Origin: Coleophoma eucalyptorum
Taxonomy: Eukaryota > Ascomycota > Leotiomycetes > Helotiales > Dermateaceae
Direction of reading: 5' to 3'
Assembly (NCBI GenBank): GCA_026120035.1
Contig: JALRME010000052.1
Location: 62,001 to 126,000 of the forward strand
DNA length: 64,000 nt
Below the pieces are notes generated by a model, which did not search any database, was not told the DNA's origin, and worked only from the letters and a program-made list of their open reading frames with translations. Below, one piece after another: positions 35,256 to 45,753 of the stretch (its first letter is position 1; every line of letters begins with the position of its first letter). The translations under genes were made by a program, and so were the position numbers.

Positions 35256-36145
35256 CTACCACATCTTCGCTACTGGGACTCTCCATGGTTCTGGCACAAT
35301 CTCATCTTCCGCAATCTGTGTTCTGCTAGCCTGCCTCATCAAGGTACTTGCAGGCTTAGGGGCATCACTTATCCGCGCCTTCTTGTTCGCTGGCGCAGGT
35401 GTGTCAAGCGCAGCACTCTTACGCTTTCGACCACGTCTCACGGACCCTGCGGTGTCTTCTTCTGCAGTGTCTTCCTCTACCTCGAGCGTACTATTCTTCC
35501 GCTTCCGACCACGTTTCCCCTTGCTTTTAGCTGCTCGAGTAGCTTCTTTTACGACCCGCTTCGCTCGTGCTTCCTCGAGGTCCTCATAGCTCATGACCTT
35601 CGCCTTACCTAGTACTAATGACTTAGTCGATCTTCGAACCTTGGCTTCGTTGTTGATTGTGGTCAGGAATCGTATTCGGTCCTCCTGGAGGACGCTCAGA
35701 GCAGAGGATTTTTGGAAAGCTTTAGTACACTTCTGTAAGTGCTTTGCTAGGTTCTGTTTGCTCGTTTCATCAAGCGTATGAGCATCCTGTTGGATGATCC
35801 GGTTCTGCAGTGACATAAAAGCCTCTGCTGACACTGGCGTTAGAGGCGTTCGTAGTTCTTCAACTTGCCGATAATGCACTTCTACCTCTTGCCGACGAGA
35901 TCCTACCTCCACCTCATCGACTCTTGGAATGGCTGGTTCAGCCGGGGGGGCGGGCATACTTCTGAGCACCCTATCTGGATTGAATGGGAACAGGCCACTT
36001 GCAGCGAAGCCGGCCTTGATATTCTTGGGCGTGAATGCTACTTTCCTCGCGGGGCTATAAAGAGCAGTGAAGTGCTCCTTGCCGATTGTATTTACACCTC
36101 CTTGCTCGAGTCGATCAACCTGGTCACGATAGGCTGCTATTTATA
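35256..36145 (-). pseudogene. C-terminal remnant of a pogo/DDE_1 transposase
   Basis: Read on the minus strand from about 36145: AYRDQVDRLEQGGVNTIGKE, ALYSPARKVAFTPKNIKAGF, AASGLFPFNPDRVLRSMP, then FMSLQNRIIQQDAHTLDET, and a basic tail with GKRGRKRKN. 'GFRAAGLFPFNPDRVL' and the coiled tail are the typical end of fungal pogo-type transposases. Just upstream the frame breaks at what should be the 'LLQPLDVG' motif, and the DDE core and CENP-B-like DNA-binding half are absent. Non-functional. Confidence 0.8.
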
Positions 36146-36808
36146 GCCGATATCACTGTGGAGCAAGCGTCGTGGAATCATTAGTCAGCAGCACTCGAAA
36201 GCACAAGCAATTCTGTCAACATCATTCCCAACACCTACTGAAAGGATCGGACAACTGGTTTCCGTGAGGTGTCCAAATTCGTGTCACTCCTTACGATATG
36301 CAGGTCGGATAGCGACGGCTGTTACGGATGGTAAGCCACACGCGTGACATTCTACGCCACATGCATGCTTAAATGTAGTGGCTGAGGAAAATATAGCGAG
36401 CCCAGATTTATACGGTATGATGTGATACCGCTAATGCATATTAATAAGCACAAAATGGAGCTAAAACATATGGCGTTTATGCACCCCTCTCCTCACATCG
36501 GAGAAACTCCCGGGATGCATCATTTCCCCTTCAAGTGCCTTCAAAAATTGGAACCATATTCTTCTGATATGGCTCCTTTCCCTAAGTGCTCCGAATTCCA
36601 AAGAGACTCTTATAGTCGTGATTAAGCATGGGGGTACAGCTGAAATGGCGATCGGTGGCGTGATTGAAAAGATCGATAGCACAACCAACCACAGTTATTT
36701 TCTTCTTGTTAACTGGTCTCCTTAGGGAGACATTATTAAAGAAAATACCATTTTAAGCATAAATTCATAGACATGCAAAGAAAAAAATTGTGATCAGGAA
36801 ACTACGGA
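36146..36808. other. right part of the inner element, no coding sequence recognised
   Basis: Where the N-terminal half of the transposase would lie I see no transposase-like frame; it has been lost or replaced. Confidence 0.45.
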
Positions 36809-36854
36809 TTTGTTTCGTTACAGGGTGCGTTTCGGCACGCAGGGACAGACGTTA

Positions 36855-37044
36855 CAGATTTTATTATTCTTAAAGTTTAAGTACCTATCATTTTTTTCGG
36901 CACGCAGGGTTTTTCGGCACACAGGGATAGACGTTAAAGCCTTAGTAAAAAAAAGAAAAGCACACGATAAGGGTAGTTTACTTCTCATATAGGATAGAAA
37001 AAAAACACAGTTTTAAAACAAATCAACTATCTAGAATAATGAGC
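36855..37044. other. outer right TIR and short spacer
   Basis: Contains a partly doubled TIR core: TTCGGCACGCAGGG (36896-36909) followed by TTCGGCACACAGGGATAGACG (to 36933). The remaining ~100 bp is 3' flank of HSP20. Confidence 0.55.
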
Positions 37045-37677
37045 TTATAGTACATTGACAGTGACCTTCCCTGACTTCTGCGACTTCGGCACGACAACAT
37101 GTAGGATTCCGTTGTTCAACGTCGCCTTCACATTATCTTGTTCCACACGTTGCGAGAACGTAAAACTTCGCGCAAATGTGCCGACATGTCGTTCTGAAGC
37201 CCAGAACTTCAGCTTTGCTGCGGGCACCTCAGGCTCTATCTGCTTCTCAGAAGTGGCGGTGTTGTCGACAGCCGTGCTTGTGCTTGCCGGAGTTGCAAGA
37301 GGGGTATCTGCTTCATCGTAATCATCCTCAACGGTAGCACTATGAGACACGTTCGATGAGGTCTCGGCTGCCTCCTTCGACTCCGACTGCGAGTTCGCAG
37401 CTGGTAGCGCTGCTTTGTATGCCCGCTCCGTTCTGCCTTTGATAATGAGGGTTTGCGCGTCTATGAACTCAACGGAGATATCCTCTTGCTGAATTCCAGG
37501 GAGCTCGCCATATAATTCATAGGCGTTATCTACCTCGACGATGTCGAACCCCGGTGTGAATGTTCTTTGCTTGTGCTGACGAGGAGCGCAGTGCCTTGAT
37601 TCAGCGTTATCAAGCTCTGCGAGCAGGTTCAGGAAGGTTGCTTCTGGTGCATATTGAGCTCTGGTGAAGAAAGGCAT
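37045..37677 (-). CDS. small heat-shock protein, HSP20/HSP30 family
   Basis: 210 residues from the Met of MPFFTRAQYAPEATF; an upstream in-frame Met at 37710 would add 11 residues with no family match. The alpha-crystallin domain starts FTPGFDIVEVDNAYELYGEL (PG-containing), with DISVEFIDAQTLIIKGRTE, and ends in ATLNNGILHVVVPK, the conserved GxLxVxxPK motif. As in other ascomycete HSP30s, the domain is split by a low-complexity insert of about 80 residues rich in Ser, Thr, Ala and Glu. It is a cytosolic holdase chaperone induced by heat and other stress. A perfect heat-shock element lies upstream. Confidence 0.93.
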   Translation of the reverse strand: MPFFTRAQYAPEATFLNLLAELDNAESRHCAPRQHKQRTFTPGFDIVEVDNAYELYGELPGIQQEDISVEFIDAQTLIIKGRTERAYKAALPAANSQSESKEAAETSSNVSHSATVEDDYDEADTPLATPASTSTAVDNTATSEKQIEPEVPAAKLKFWASERHVGTFARSFTFSQRVEQDNVKATLNNGILHVVVPKSQKSGKVTVNVL

Positions 37678-37814
37678 TTTGCTGACTTGGCTTTTTGATA
37701 ATAAAAGCAAGGTTGTTTTGAGATTCTGAGAGTGGACTGAAGATGAGAGTAGGATGCTCTTAAGATTCTGATACTGAAGATAAAATTGTGAGGCCCTTCA
37801 AAGAAATCGGCATC

Positions 37815-37824
37815 CATTATATAC
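37815..37824 (-). promoter_or_regulatory. TATA box of HSP20
   Basis: TATATAATGG on the minus strand, about 140 bp before the start codon and about 80 bp after the heat-shock element, a normal spacing. Confidence 0.6.
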
Positions 37825-37903
37825 TCCAATATCCCTAGGCAACTACGAGTACGCAGCTTCTCTACCTGATAAATCAACGGATTACGAGTCGTGATCTATT
37901 GCT

Positions 37904-37921
37904 TTCCAGAAGCTTCACGAA
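37904..37921 (-). promoter_or_regulatory. heat-shock element (HSF1 site)
   Basis: TTCCAGAAGCTTCACGAA is four perfect alternating units of TTCnnGAAnnTTCnnGAA, the consensus site for trimeric HSF1, about 230 bp upstream of the HSP20 start. Confidence 0.85.
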
Positions 37922-37924
37922 GAA

Positions 37925-38523
37925 GAGGGAGCATAGGAGAGGGAGCATTATCAAGCATCCAATCGTGGCTGGGGCTCAGTTGTCCGCCACACCATTATAA
38001 ATCACCTTGTGGCTGATTCGCGCTGAGTCCACGTGAGTAACAAAACACAGGCCACCCTCTTGCTCTTGATATGCTTAGGTAAGCAGGTGAGCGACGACAG
38101 CCATTGCGCCCTTACAACTACGATCCTGTCCCTTGAGTTATACTAAGTCGCAAGAAACTAGATCGATAGCCTGTTCTTGCTTCTAAAACAAACCTGGCTT
38201 TATTAACAGTAAGTTAAGGTAGCGGATAAATCGTAAGTATTCAAAAAACCAGTTTAAAGAAGTACTATCCAGTCTTAGCATCTTTCTTGCTCTTAAGTTT
38301 AGTAAAGTTCTACACGAGAATTATACGCCATAATATCAGAATTTAACACGAAACAAAAGGGCACAAGACCTAAAGAAAATCTATTTCTATGTCGCAGGAC
38401 TTAACGAGTAAGTTTTGAACAGGGGAAGGAGCAATAGTGTGAAGCTAAGGGCGAAAATATGGACTATATTACAGTTGATATTGAGTAATTATCACTTAAG
38501 GTGGTCTGGAGAAAATAGCGTCG
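37925..38523. other. intergenic between HSP20 and the chitinase 3' end
   Basis: No gene recognised. Confidence 0.45.
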
Positions 38524-41500
38524 TTACGTCATTGTTGTCATTGTGCTACTTGTAGCAGCAGACCAACGGCGAGCGTCCCAACCGCTCTGCTGGCTCGAAA
38601 TGCTGCCGGATGTGGAGGCGAGGAGCGATGATGCCTCTACGGCAAAGCTCATATACATGAAACTGTTTGTTATTGTCGCTTCGGATGCAGTTGTACTGAT
38701 GGTGGTGGTGGTGGTGGTTGCTGTTGCAGAACATGCTTCAGTGATGCCACCTTGTGTCTGGAGAAAGAAAAATGTTAGATATTGTAGGGAAAGCCTAGCA
38801 AAAGCAGTAAAAGGTTGGTATTATAATGAATATTCACTTACTGTGGTAGTGGTTGACCAGGAACTCATACCAGACGTCGAGTAACTGCCCACAAATTCCG
38901 TGCAAGCGCTTGCGGTGACCATTGATGTACAATCATCATCTTCGCCATCACCGTCAGTTGGAACGATGTCATCCTCATCTGAGCCTCCGCCCCCACCTTC
39001 AATAACACAGTCCCCTATAACAAGCGAATCAGTAACGTTGTTCTTTTCCGAAGTAGACGCACCTATAGAGAGTTCAGGTCAACTTACCGTCACCACATCC
39101 GGGGCCGCACGTAACCAAATCACATCCTCCACCGCAGAAAAACAAACCACAGCCACCATCACAACCAAAAAGTCCACAACTGCCATCACAACCAAATAAA
39201 TCACAGTCAAGCGATCCGCATCCGCTCGTAGTACTGCCACTAGAGCAGTCACCAGACTGAGAGCTAGGGGGTTTTCCTGACTGAACTGTAATAACGGAGA
39301 TTTTTTGGGACGGCTGAATAGTAGTATGTGTAGGCTGAGGCAAAATAGTGATAGCATGGGATGTGCTTCCAAAAGTGATAGCTGGGGTCGATGTGGATGT
39401 AACTGTGCCACTACCACTTCCAGTAGTGGAGTTAGAAACGCAGTAGTAGTAGTCGAGCCAGACTCCATCAGCGCAATCTGTCCCGACATCGGGATTCCAG
39501 ATATCAAAATCAGATGCACTGATGTCGTTTGCAGCTTCAATGCTATCGCACGTGTCGCTATCCTGCACCAAATGAAATGCCGTGCAGCCGCTCTCCATAT
39601 TAGCTGGGTAAGGTGTGGGTGTTGTAACCGAAGACCCTGAGCCAGATGAAGAACTGCTATCGGCGACACAATAGTACTCGTTGGCCCACAGGCTGCCACA
39701 ATTTGTTCCGACGGCAGGATTCCAAGCGTAAAACTGATCGAAAGTAATATCATTGTCGCTTGCGATTGACGAACAAGTGTCGGTAGATGTAGCCATGTAG
39801 AATTCGGTGCAGTCAGAAGCGATTCCAGTTTGAACAGCGGTAGGAGTAGTGACGACTGCAGTGGACCCAGAATTGCCTTGAGTAGAGCTACTACTTTCTC
39901 CTGAATCGCCACCGGTGGCTTGGGCGGCTGCAACAGCTGTATAATTCGTACTTGTAACCGGGAATGGGTTCTCACTTGACGCTAATGTAATAACAAAGGA
40001 AGGCGGTGCACTACTCTGTACAGCGACTAAGGCACCCGACGCCGTGGATGCAACAGTTACAGGCCAAAATGATATCTCAGTGACAGTAAACTCAGATACA
40101 GGTATAGTAGTAGTTTTAGTATATATCGATCCAGCTGAGCTTACAGCGATAGAAGTGGTGATATCAGGCCAGGTGACAGTAGAAGTAGCTGAGAGTGGGA
40201 AGGGAGGTAGGATAAAGGTGCACGGGGGTTCGCAAGATATTCCTGGATTGCTGCTAGTCCAGATATCGGAGCCGATATAGACTTCACCACTAGCTGCAGC
40301 GGGAAAGAGGTCTGTAGAGTTGGAGAGAGCTTCTGTTGGAATGTTAAGGCTTATACTCTAGAAATATTCCAACTACGAAGTTCAAAGACGTACCGGATAA
40401 TTCGCCGTCATTATCTTCGTCAACTGCCCATACCATCAATCTAGAAAATTAAGAAAGGTTAGTCACCGTTGATGGAATCAAACAGCCCAGAATCAATAAA
40501 ACGTACCCTCCAATACACTCCGAATGTGCAAAATCCATCTTCATTTGTAACGTTTCTGGATCATCGTAAGCAACCCATTGATTATCATCATAAATTGCAA
40601 TTTTAATAGCTGCAGTCTCATCGAGCCAAACAGTTGGATTTCTAGATTCGTCGTTGATGATACTAACAATCTCTTGGTATGAAAGAATACCTGCAGTCTG
40701 GGTACATGGCCCGGCATTACCTATTGATGTTGGTCAATATCAAAATAGTAGATATAGTTGGAGAACACATACCTGCACCTGAATAAGGGCAGCCAGGATC
40801 AACGCACGATGGGTCTTCCAATGTATAGCCTATAAATAGTCACTCATTTGTATCTAATATCCAATAAACATGTCTTGGGATATATACTTCGTCCATAAAA
40901 CCCTAGACTAAGATTGACCTGGCTGGCAGTAATATATTTATGCCATAAAAGAGATAGACCGGAACTAATCATTGTTAGATTTGTACTCGTATAGACATAG
41001 GGCCCAATGGACTCGATATCTGTATCCCAGGAACCATAGATGTCGTAAGACATAAAGTTGAACTATATAGAAGACTATGTTAGAATATATAACGAACATA
41101 AGAAATATATTAATGACGTATATACCCAGTCAACATAGTTGACAAGATTAATAATGTCAAAATACTGTAGATACCAGTAAGAACTTGGAAGAGTTATTGA
41201 AACTCCATAATCACTACCAAGAGCTGATCGCATATTCTCAAGGAATGTCACAAAGTTGTCATAGTCAGCAGATGTCCCGTATCGATCAGATGCACCTGGA
41301 TATTCCCTATATGAGAATTAGTAGGTAGACTATATCAATAAAATGCGCAAAAAATTCAATTATGCATGGTTCAAGACACCCAATGAGTGACTTACCAATC
41401 AATATCGACACCATCAAAGCCATATTCTTTTAAGAAGTCAAGCAGTGACGCAAAGAATGCATTCTGTGCCGTGGTTGAAGCAGCTAGATCAGTAAAAACT

Positions 41501-42401
41501 GTGGAGTAAGCACCAGGGTCGTTCATAGACCAACCGCCGATACTAATCCAAACCTCAACCCCATAGTCCTTTAGGGTAGCAAAATCGGAGTAAAGAGCAG
41601 TCTGGTTGGACTCCATAGGAGTCACACTATAAGTATCTGGATCGATATACAAAAAGGCAAAGTTAAGATGAGTATAGGCGCCAACACGAATCTAAAAGTG
41701 ATTAGCGTATAATCCTATATGTCAACAGAGGATTGGACTTACATTTTCCGGAGTCATTGCTTAATAGATATTGTTAGCAGATTTATAACACTGTGCTAAT
41801 GGGTTTTCTTACTGTCACATGCGTGGTCAAGATTAAATGCTTCATAAGAGCCAACTCGGCGAGCAGTAGAGGATGATCCACCAGTACAGGAAGGAGCTGA
41901 CCATGTGGCATCACCACAGAAGTCTGATTTTGTTCCACCTGTCATATTAAATGAACAACTATTTTTCGAGTTGGAGTTCTATTGAAGACTCACAAAAGCC
42001 GTATTCACTACAACATACATCTAGGGGACAATTTTCCACGGATGCATAATCGGAACCTGTTAGCATGTTAGCTCTACGGGTCCATTTGAGTATATGGAGG
42101 CAGGAATTTTGAACTAGGAGTAATGGCTAATCTGAAAAGACTTACCCCACTCCGTTCCCCAACCTGGATATACGCCTGGATCACATTCAGATAGTTGAGT
42201 ACATGCACCGTTTGTACTAGCAGCTGCTACACAGATAGTGCTGCTGCAGTAATCTGGCCTATATCCGCACACTCCAGAAACGCTCGAACAGCATCCCTCT
42301 GTACAATGACTAATTTCAGTACAGTTACTGTTATCCGCAACAACTGTGGAGGCAACCAGCAACAGCTGAATAGCTATTGCTAACTTTCAAGGTAGACGCA
42401 T
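38524..42401 (-). CDS. killer-toxin-like modular chitinase: chitin-binding, GH18, LysM-like, Cys-rich tail
   Basis: I can join 13 exons in phase (12 short GT-AG introns). Order: hydrophobic leader AIAIQLLLVASTVVA; Cys-rich chitin-binding type 1 region (CTEGCCSSVSGVCGYRPDYC, NCPLDVCCSEYGFCGTKSDF); GH18 with ISIGGWSMNDPG and the active site GFDGVDIDW-E, the catalytic Glu being restored by the splice at 41396; FNFMSYDIYGSW; LGFYGRSYTLEDPSC; VWAVDEDNDG; a Ser/Thr-rich linker; two LysM-like modules (FYMATSTDTCSSIASDNDIT near 39790, FHLVQDSDTCDSIEAANDIS near 39575), each ending WNP...YYCV; then a Gly/Cys-rich stretch (39100-39230). It would be secreted and hydrolyse chitin. Oddity: codon 5 after the only well-placed ATG (42401) is TGA (42389-42387). 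Either an upstream exon supplies the start or the gene has just died. Confidence 0.85.
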
Positions 42402-43284
42402 AAGTGGCTGTTGATTAAAGGCTCAAGTTTGGTAAAAAAAAAGAACGAAAAACACACAAGGGAATCAGCAACCAGATACTATTTCTACTCATATACATAT
42501 ATATGTATATATGTATATGTTTGACTATGTAAAGAAACAGAAAATTATCATCCAAAAGACAGAAAAGCCGAGTTAGTCAAGGATATACCATAGTAAGCAG
42601 TAGTCAAGCTTCTATACAAGTTATGTTGAGAAGCGAGATGAGGCTCCACATGACCATCTCTGTAGCCCACTTAAGTATTACTCTCTTTCTAGCTACTTAG
42701 GCGACCATCCACCTCTAGCTTTCATAAAGGGCCTTTCGAATTGTCTAAGTAGTATCATATATTCCTTTTTCAGTACAAGTCATGTTCTCAGCCCCCAAGT
42801 CCGGGGTTAGAGCCTCTAGCGCCCGCACTGTCTCCAATTTTGAAGGCGTAATGTACATAATTGAACATATCTTTATATTCGCCCTCACGAGCAGACCACA
42901 ACTTGGGCAGGTAAGCGCTAGTTGGGAAAGCCGGCTAGAAGTTCTAGGCAGCTGAATCTTGTTATAAAAATTTTAATGGCCGAAATATTCAATATAGCCC
43001 CATTGTAACATATCCTCATTTTTTTTTGTAAGTCCAGCTTCATTCTAGTCTGGTGCGTCTGACAGGAGGAGAGGTAAGCGCTAACCAAAGGTAGATCCAT
43101 TTTGGTAGGATAAAACAACAGATTAATTGTGGGTCAACACAACTATTATAGGACTTTTAGAAGTCAAAGTATGTAGGAATAATTATAAGTCTTAATTTTC
43201 CTTCTGCTCAACCGATAACTTGATTTCTAATTTATTGAATTTGTTTCTGTTCTTTTCGGTTTCGACCCTTACGCTCCTTTAAAA
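42402..43284. other. divergent intergenic region
   Basis: Contains an ATATGTATAT-type dinucleotide palindrome (42488-42520). No gene recognised. Confidence 0.45.
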
Positions 43285-44656
43285 ATGCGCCTCAAACATT
43301 TCTTGGGCTTAATAGGTGTATCAACCCTCATAGATTTAGACCTTGTGGCTGCTGCACCTTATAATAAGACCCAAGTGCTGAGCAAGAGAGCATCAGCAAC
43401 TTATTCCGACAGTAGTAATATAGCAGCTCTCGAATATGCGGTTACTGAAATGAAGCAGATGGCATTTCTTTTCTCGAAAATATTAGAAATATAAAGAAGC
43501 TTACTTTGTTCAATAGCTTACTGTTGCTATCACACGTACCGCAGCTTTGAAAACCTATCTATCTAGCTCTAATCCAGCAAATATCAATCAAGAGCCTATT
43601 TTGCTTCAATCTACCTTTAAGACTTTTGAATCTATCCATGGTCAGGTGTACTATGGATATAGTGATGTTCGGAATGCCGCCGCAATAGCACGAATAAATA
43701 GAGCAGGCAGTAAGTTTCCTCCTTAAGAATTGTATCTATCTATAATTAATTATTCTACAAGCGACTGCACAAAGCATGCTCAGTGGACTGTAGGATTTTA
43801 GCAGTTGTGGAAATCTCGAAATGTACTGCGATGACGCCTGGCTTCAGCCTTGGGACAGAAACGGAAACTCAGTTAGTAAGGCCGAACTGTCTTCCTTTCC
43901 CTCTTTCGTTTTGCCTAGCATAGCTAATGTGAGATAAAGGTGAGCAATATATTTACTATGATCATCGGACTACCTCTTCGGTCGATCTGCGAATGGACTT
44001 CACTGGCTCAAATGGAATTTGCAGAGACACGGCGTCAACGCATTATGCCTGGGTAAACCCTTACATTCTTATTGATAATGGCCAAGTTACAGTTCTCACT
44101 TTGTGCCAAGACTGGGTTGCAACTTGGACCCAGAGATATCAGAATGGCGATACATTGACCTCTGCCGCTGCCACAACTTACACCCAGGGGGGGCAGAACC
44201 TTGACACATTTCAAGGGTCTACTTTCACTTCCGCCCTTCTACATGAGTTGAGCCATGCTCCTGCAATAGTGAGATCAAATTACTTGAGTGAGTGCTGCTG
44301 TCGCCCTAACCTTTACCCATCATATTGGCAGAAGCCAATTAATGTCTGTTATAGCGGATGAGGATTGCGATGTGGACGGACAATCAACTGCCTACGGTTG
44401 GCGATGCATCATCCACTTAGCACCGACTGATTCTGCCTCGACAGTCGATAATGCTGGTAAGAAATTTTCTTCTATCTACTTCGCTTCGAGATCCAACAGA
44501 ATTAATTTACTAACAACATATAGATAGTTTTGCCTATTTCATTACCGGTAAGAGTTTCCTTAAGGGAGTAATTTGATCTTTCAGCTAAGGGCTACATAGC
44601 GATGTTCTTACAGCAATGTGACTGGTCTACTGGCTTAGCTATACCAATATCTTAGG
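43285..44656 (+). pseudogene. secreted HExxH metalloprotease (M35/deuterolysin-like), nearly intact but with a stop
   Basis: Starts MRLKHFLGLIGVSTLIDLDL, a signal peptide, then propeptide-like KRASATYSDSSNIAALEYA. Exons follow with ALKTYLSSSNPANINQEPIL, VYYGYSDVRNAAAIARINRA, CGNLEMYCDDAWLQPWD, YYDHRTTSSVDLRMDFTG, LTLCQDWVATW, and the zinc site LLHELSHAPAI (44235-44270), then ADEDCDVDGQSTAYGWRC, TVDNA-DSFAYFIT and a last exon ending 44656. HELSH and the later aromatic-Tyr block fit fungal M35-like peptidases. One TAG in SGL-DFSSCG (about 43790) is in frame, and no splice choice I tried removes it in phase. Signals for the first intron are also poor. Probably a recent pseudogene. Confidence 0.6.
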
Positions 44657-45753
44657 CACGGGGGGTTAATTGACAGGCTTTTCTGGCAAACTACTGGAGT
44701 GGGGCTGATAATAGGGGAGATTGTGTGTAAGGAAACTTGGGAAGAAGTCTTTTATTTCCGTACTAATTCTAGTTACTTAATCCGACAACGAACGTCGAGC
44801 ACATTCCGACAATCAGCCGTAAATGTTTCAGGTATGCTCTGTCAACTGTCGCTCACCTGTTTGGTAAAGCCATTCAAGCTTAAGTTTAACCCGTTTTGCG
44901 ATCATCTAAGTCTATTTGCTTTCTATTTGTGACAAGTTCCACTACCAGTAAAATTCTGAGTGATATAGACGTCGAAAGTGGCATGTCGACTATTATTGTA
45001 TACGATTGCCAGTATTTAGTGCTGGTTTTGCTTACTGAATCATGTCTTTGGTAGCAAAAAATGGCCATGACCCTCATATATTCTGCTATACTCAGAACTG
45101 GATCAGGGAATGTTCATATACAAATTCGGGGGAAAACCTCCATCGCTACATACTGATTCGTGAATAAGAAATGTAATCCAGCTTCGAAAACAGCACACAA
45201 AACTATCTTCCTCACTGCCTTATTAGTGCTGACGGTCGGCTCCTGATGCTCCCTGTTTCTGCTCGTTTTGTATGTCATATTGGAGATCTTTCGCCCTTGG
45301 ATCTATTGAATCTTGAAGCGAAATTTGGTGTGTTGCGGTAAATAACAATAACATGTTATAACTACGGCTAAGTGCTTACGTCAGCCCACTATTAAGCAAC
45401 CTAATTCTAATTTCCAGTAACATGGTAAGCAGCGAGATACTTCCGTCAACCCACAGTAACTCAATCCAATTCTAATTTCCGGGATCTGCCTCTTGCGCTT
45501 TCACCCCACACCGCCACAACCGGTCCCGATCCCCCCTTAAGCCTCTTCAAGATCCATGTTACACCCGGCTCTTCTCTCTGCTGGGGGAGGTGAGATACGC
45601 GCATACTCGTGCTCAGTGCAATGACAGTTGTCACGTCGGGAACTTGCTACATCAAACACCCAGGCAAGAAACTTCACTGGTGATAAATCACATGTACGAT
45701 CATCATAATTCTTCAGGTCCATCTTTGTTAACTAAGCTTCTTCAGGTCCCAAG
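44657..45753. other. intergenic with a short direct duplication
   Basis: Two related ~45-bp segments, about 45375-45420 and 45437-45480, share 'cttacgtcagcccac' and 'attctaatttcc'. No gene recognised. Confidence 0.45.

Larger units (their letters stand above)
33019..36852 (-). mobile_element. pogo/Fot-like DNA transposon, 3.8 kb, with 44-bp TIRs and cargo gene
   Basis: Perfectly placed inverted repeats: 33019-33062 and the complement of 36809-36852 match at 43 of 44 bases, starting ACGTCTGTCCCTGCGTGCCG. Both ends abut TA (33017-33018, 36853-36854), the Tc1/mariner target. Inside, on the minus strand, is the C-terminal third of a pogo-family (DDE_1) transposase (35256-36145). The left half contains an open DUF7587-like gene in the opposite direction. 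Ordinary Fot/pogo elements are about 2 kb, so roughly 1.8 kb is extra. The transposase is truncated, so the copy could move only in trans. Confidence 0.72.
29757..36934. mobile_element. outer TIR pair with TA flanks (possible large Tc1/mariner-pogo-type element)
   Basis: Left end ACGTCTATCCCTGCGTGCCG at 29757 and its inverted copy ending at 36934 match at about 24 of 25 positions; both are flanked by TA (29755-29756 and 36935-36936), the Tc1/mariner target. They are a diverged form of the inner TIR family at 33019/36852. The 7.2 kb between includes a dead membrane-protein gene and the inner element. Whether the two outer ends ever belonged to one mobile unit, or are ends of two separate deleted copies, cannot be decided here. 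Confidence 0.45.

Noticed and set aside
35095..35589. 164-residue plus-strand frame rich in Ser and Arg
   Set aside because: It is the antisense of the pogo transposase tail, whose Lys/Arg-rich coding gives a Ser/Phe-rich shadow.
39079..39975. 298-residue minus-strand frame
   Set aside because: It overlaps the chitinase LysM region in another frame; the alternate frame has the LysM-like sequence and correct splice phase.
42780..42835. GC-rich patch 'cccccaagtccggggttaga' resembling a tRNA arm
   Set aside because: No cloverleaf with acceptor stem and anticodon arm could be drawn around it.
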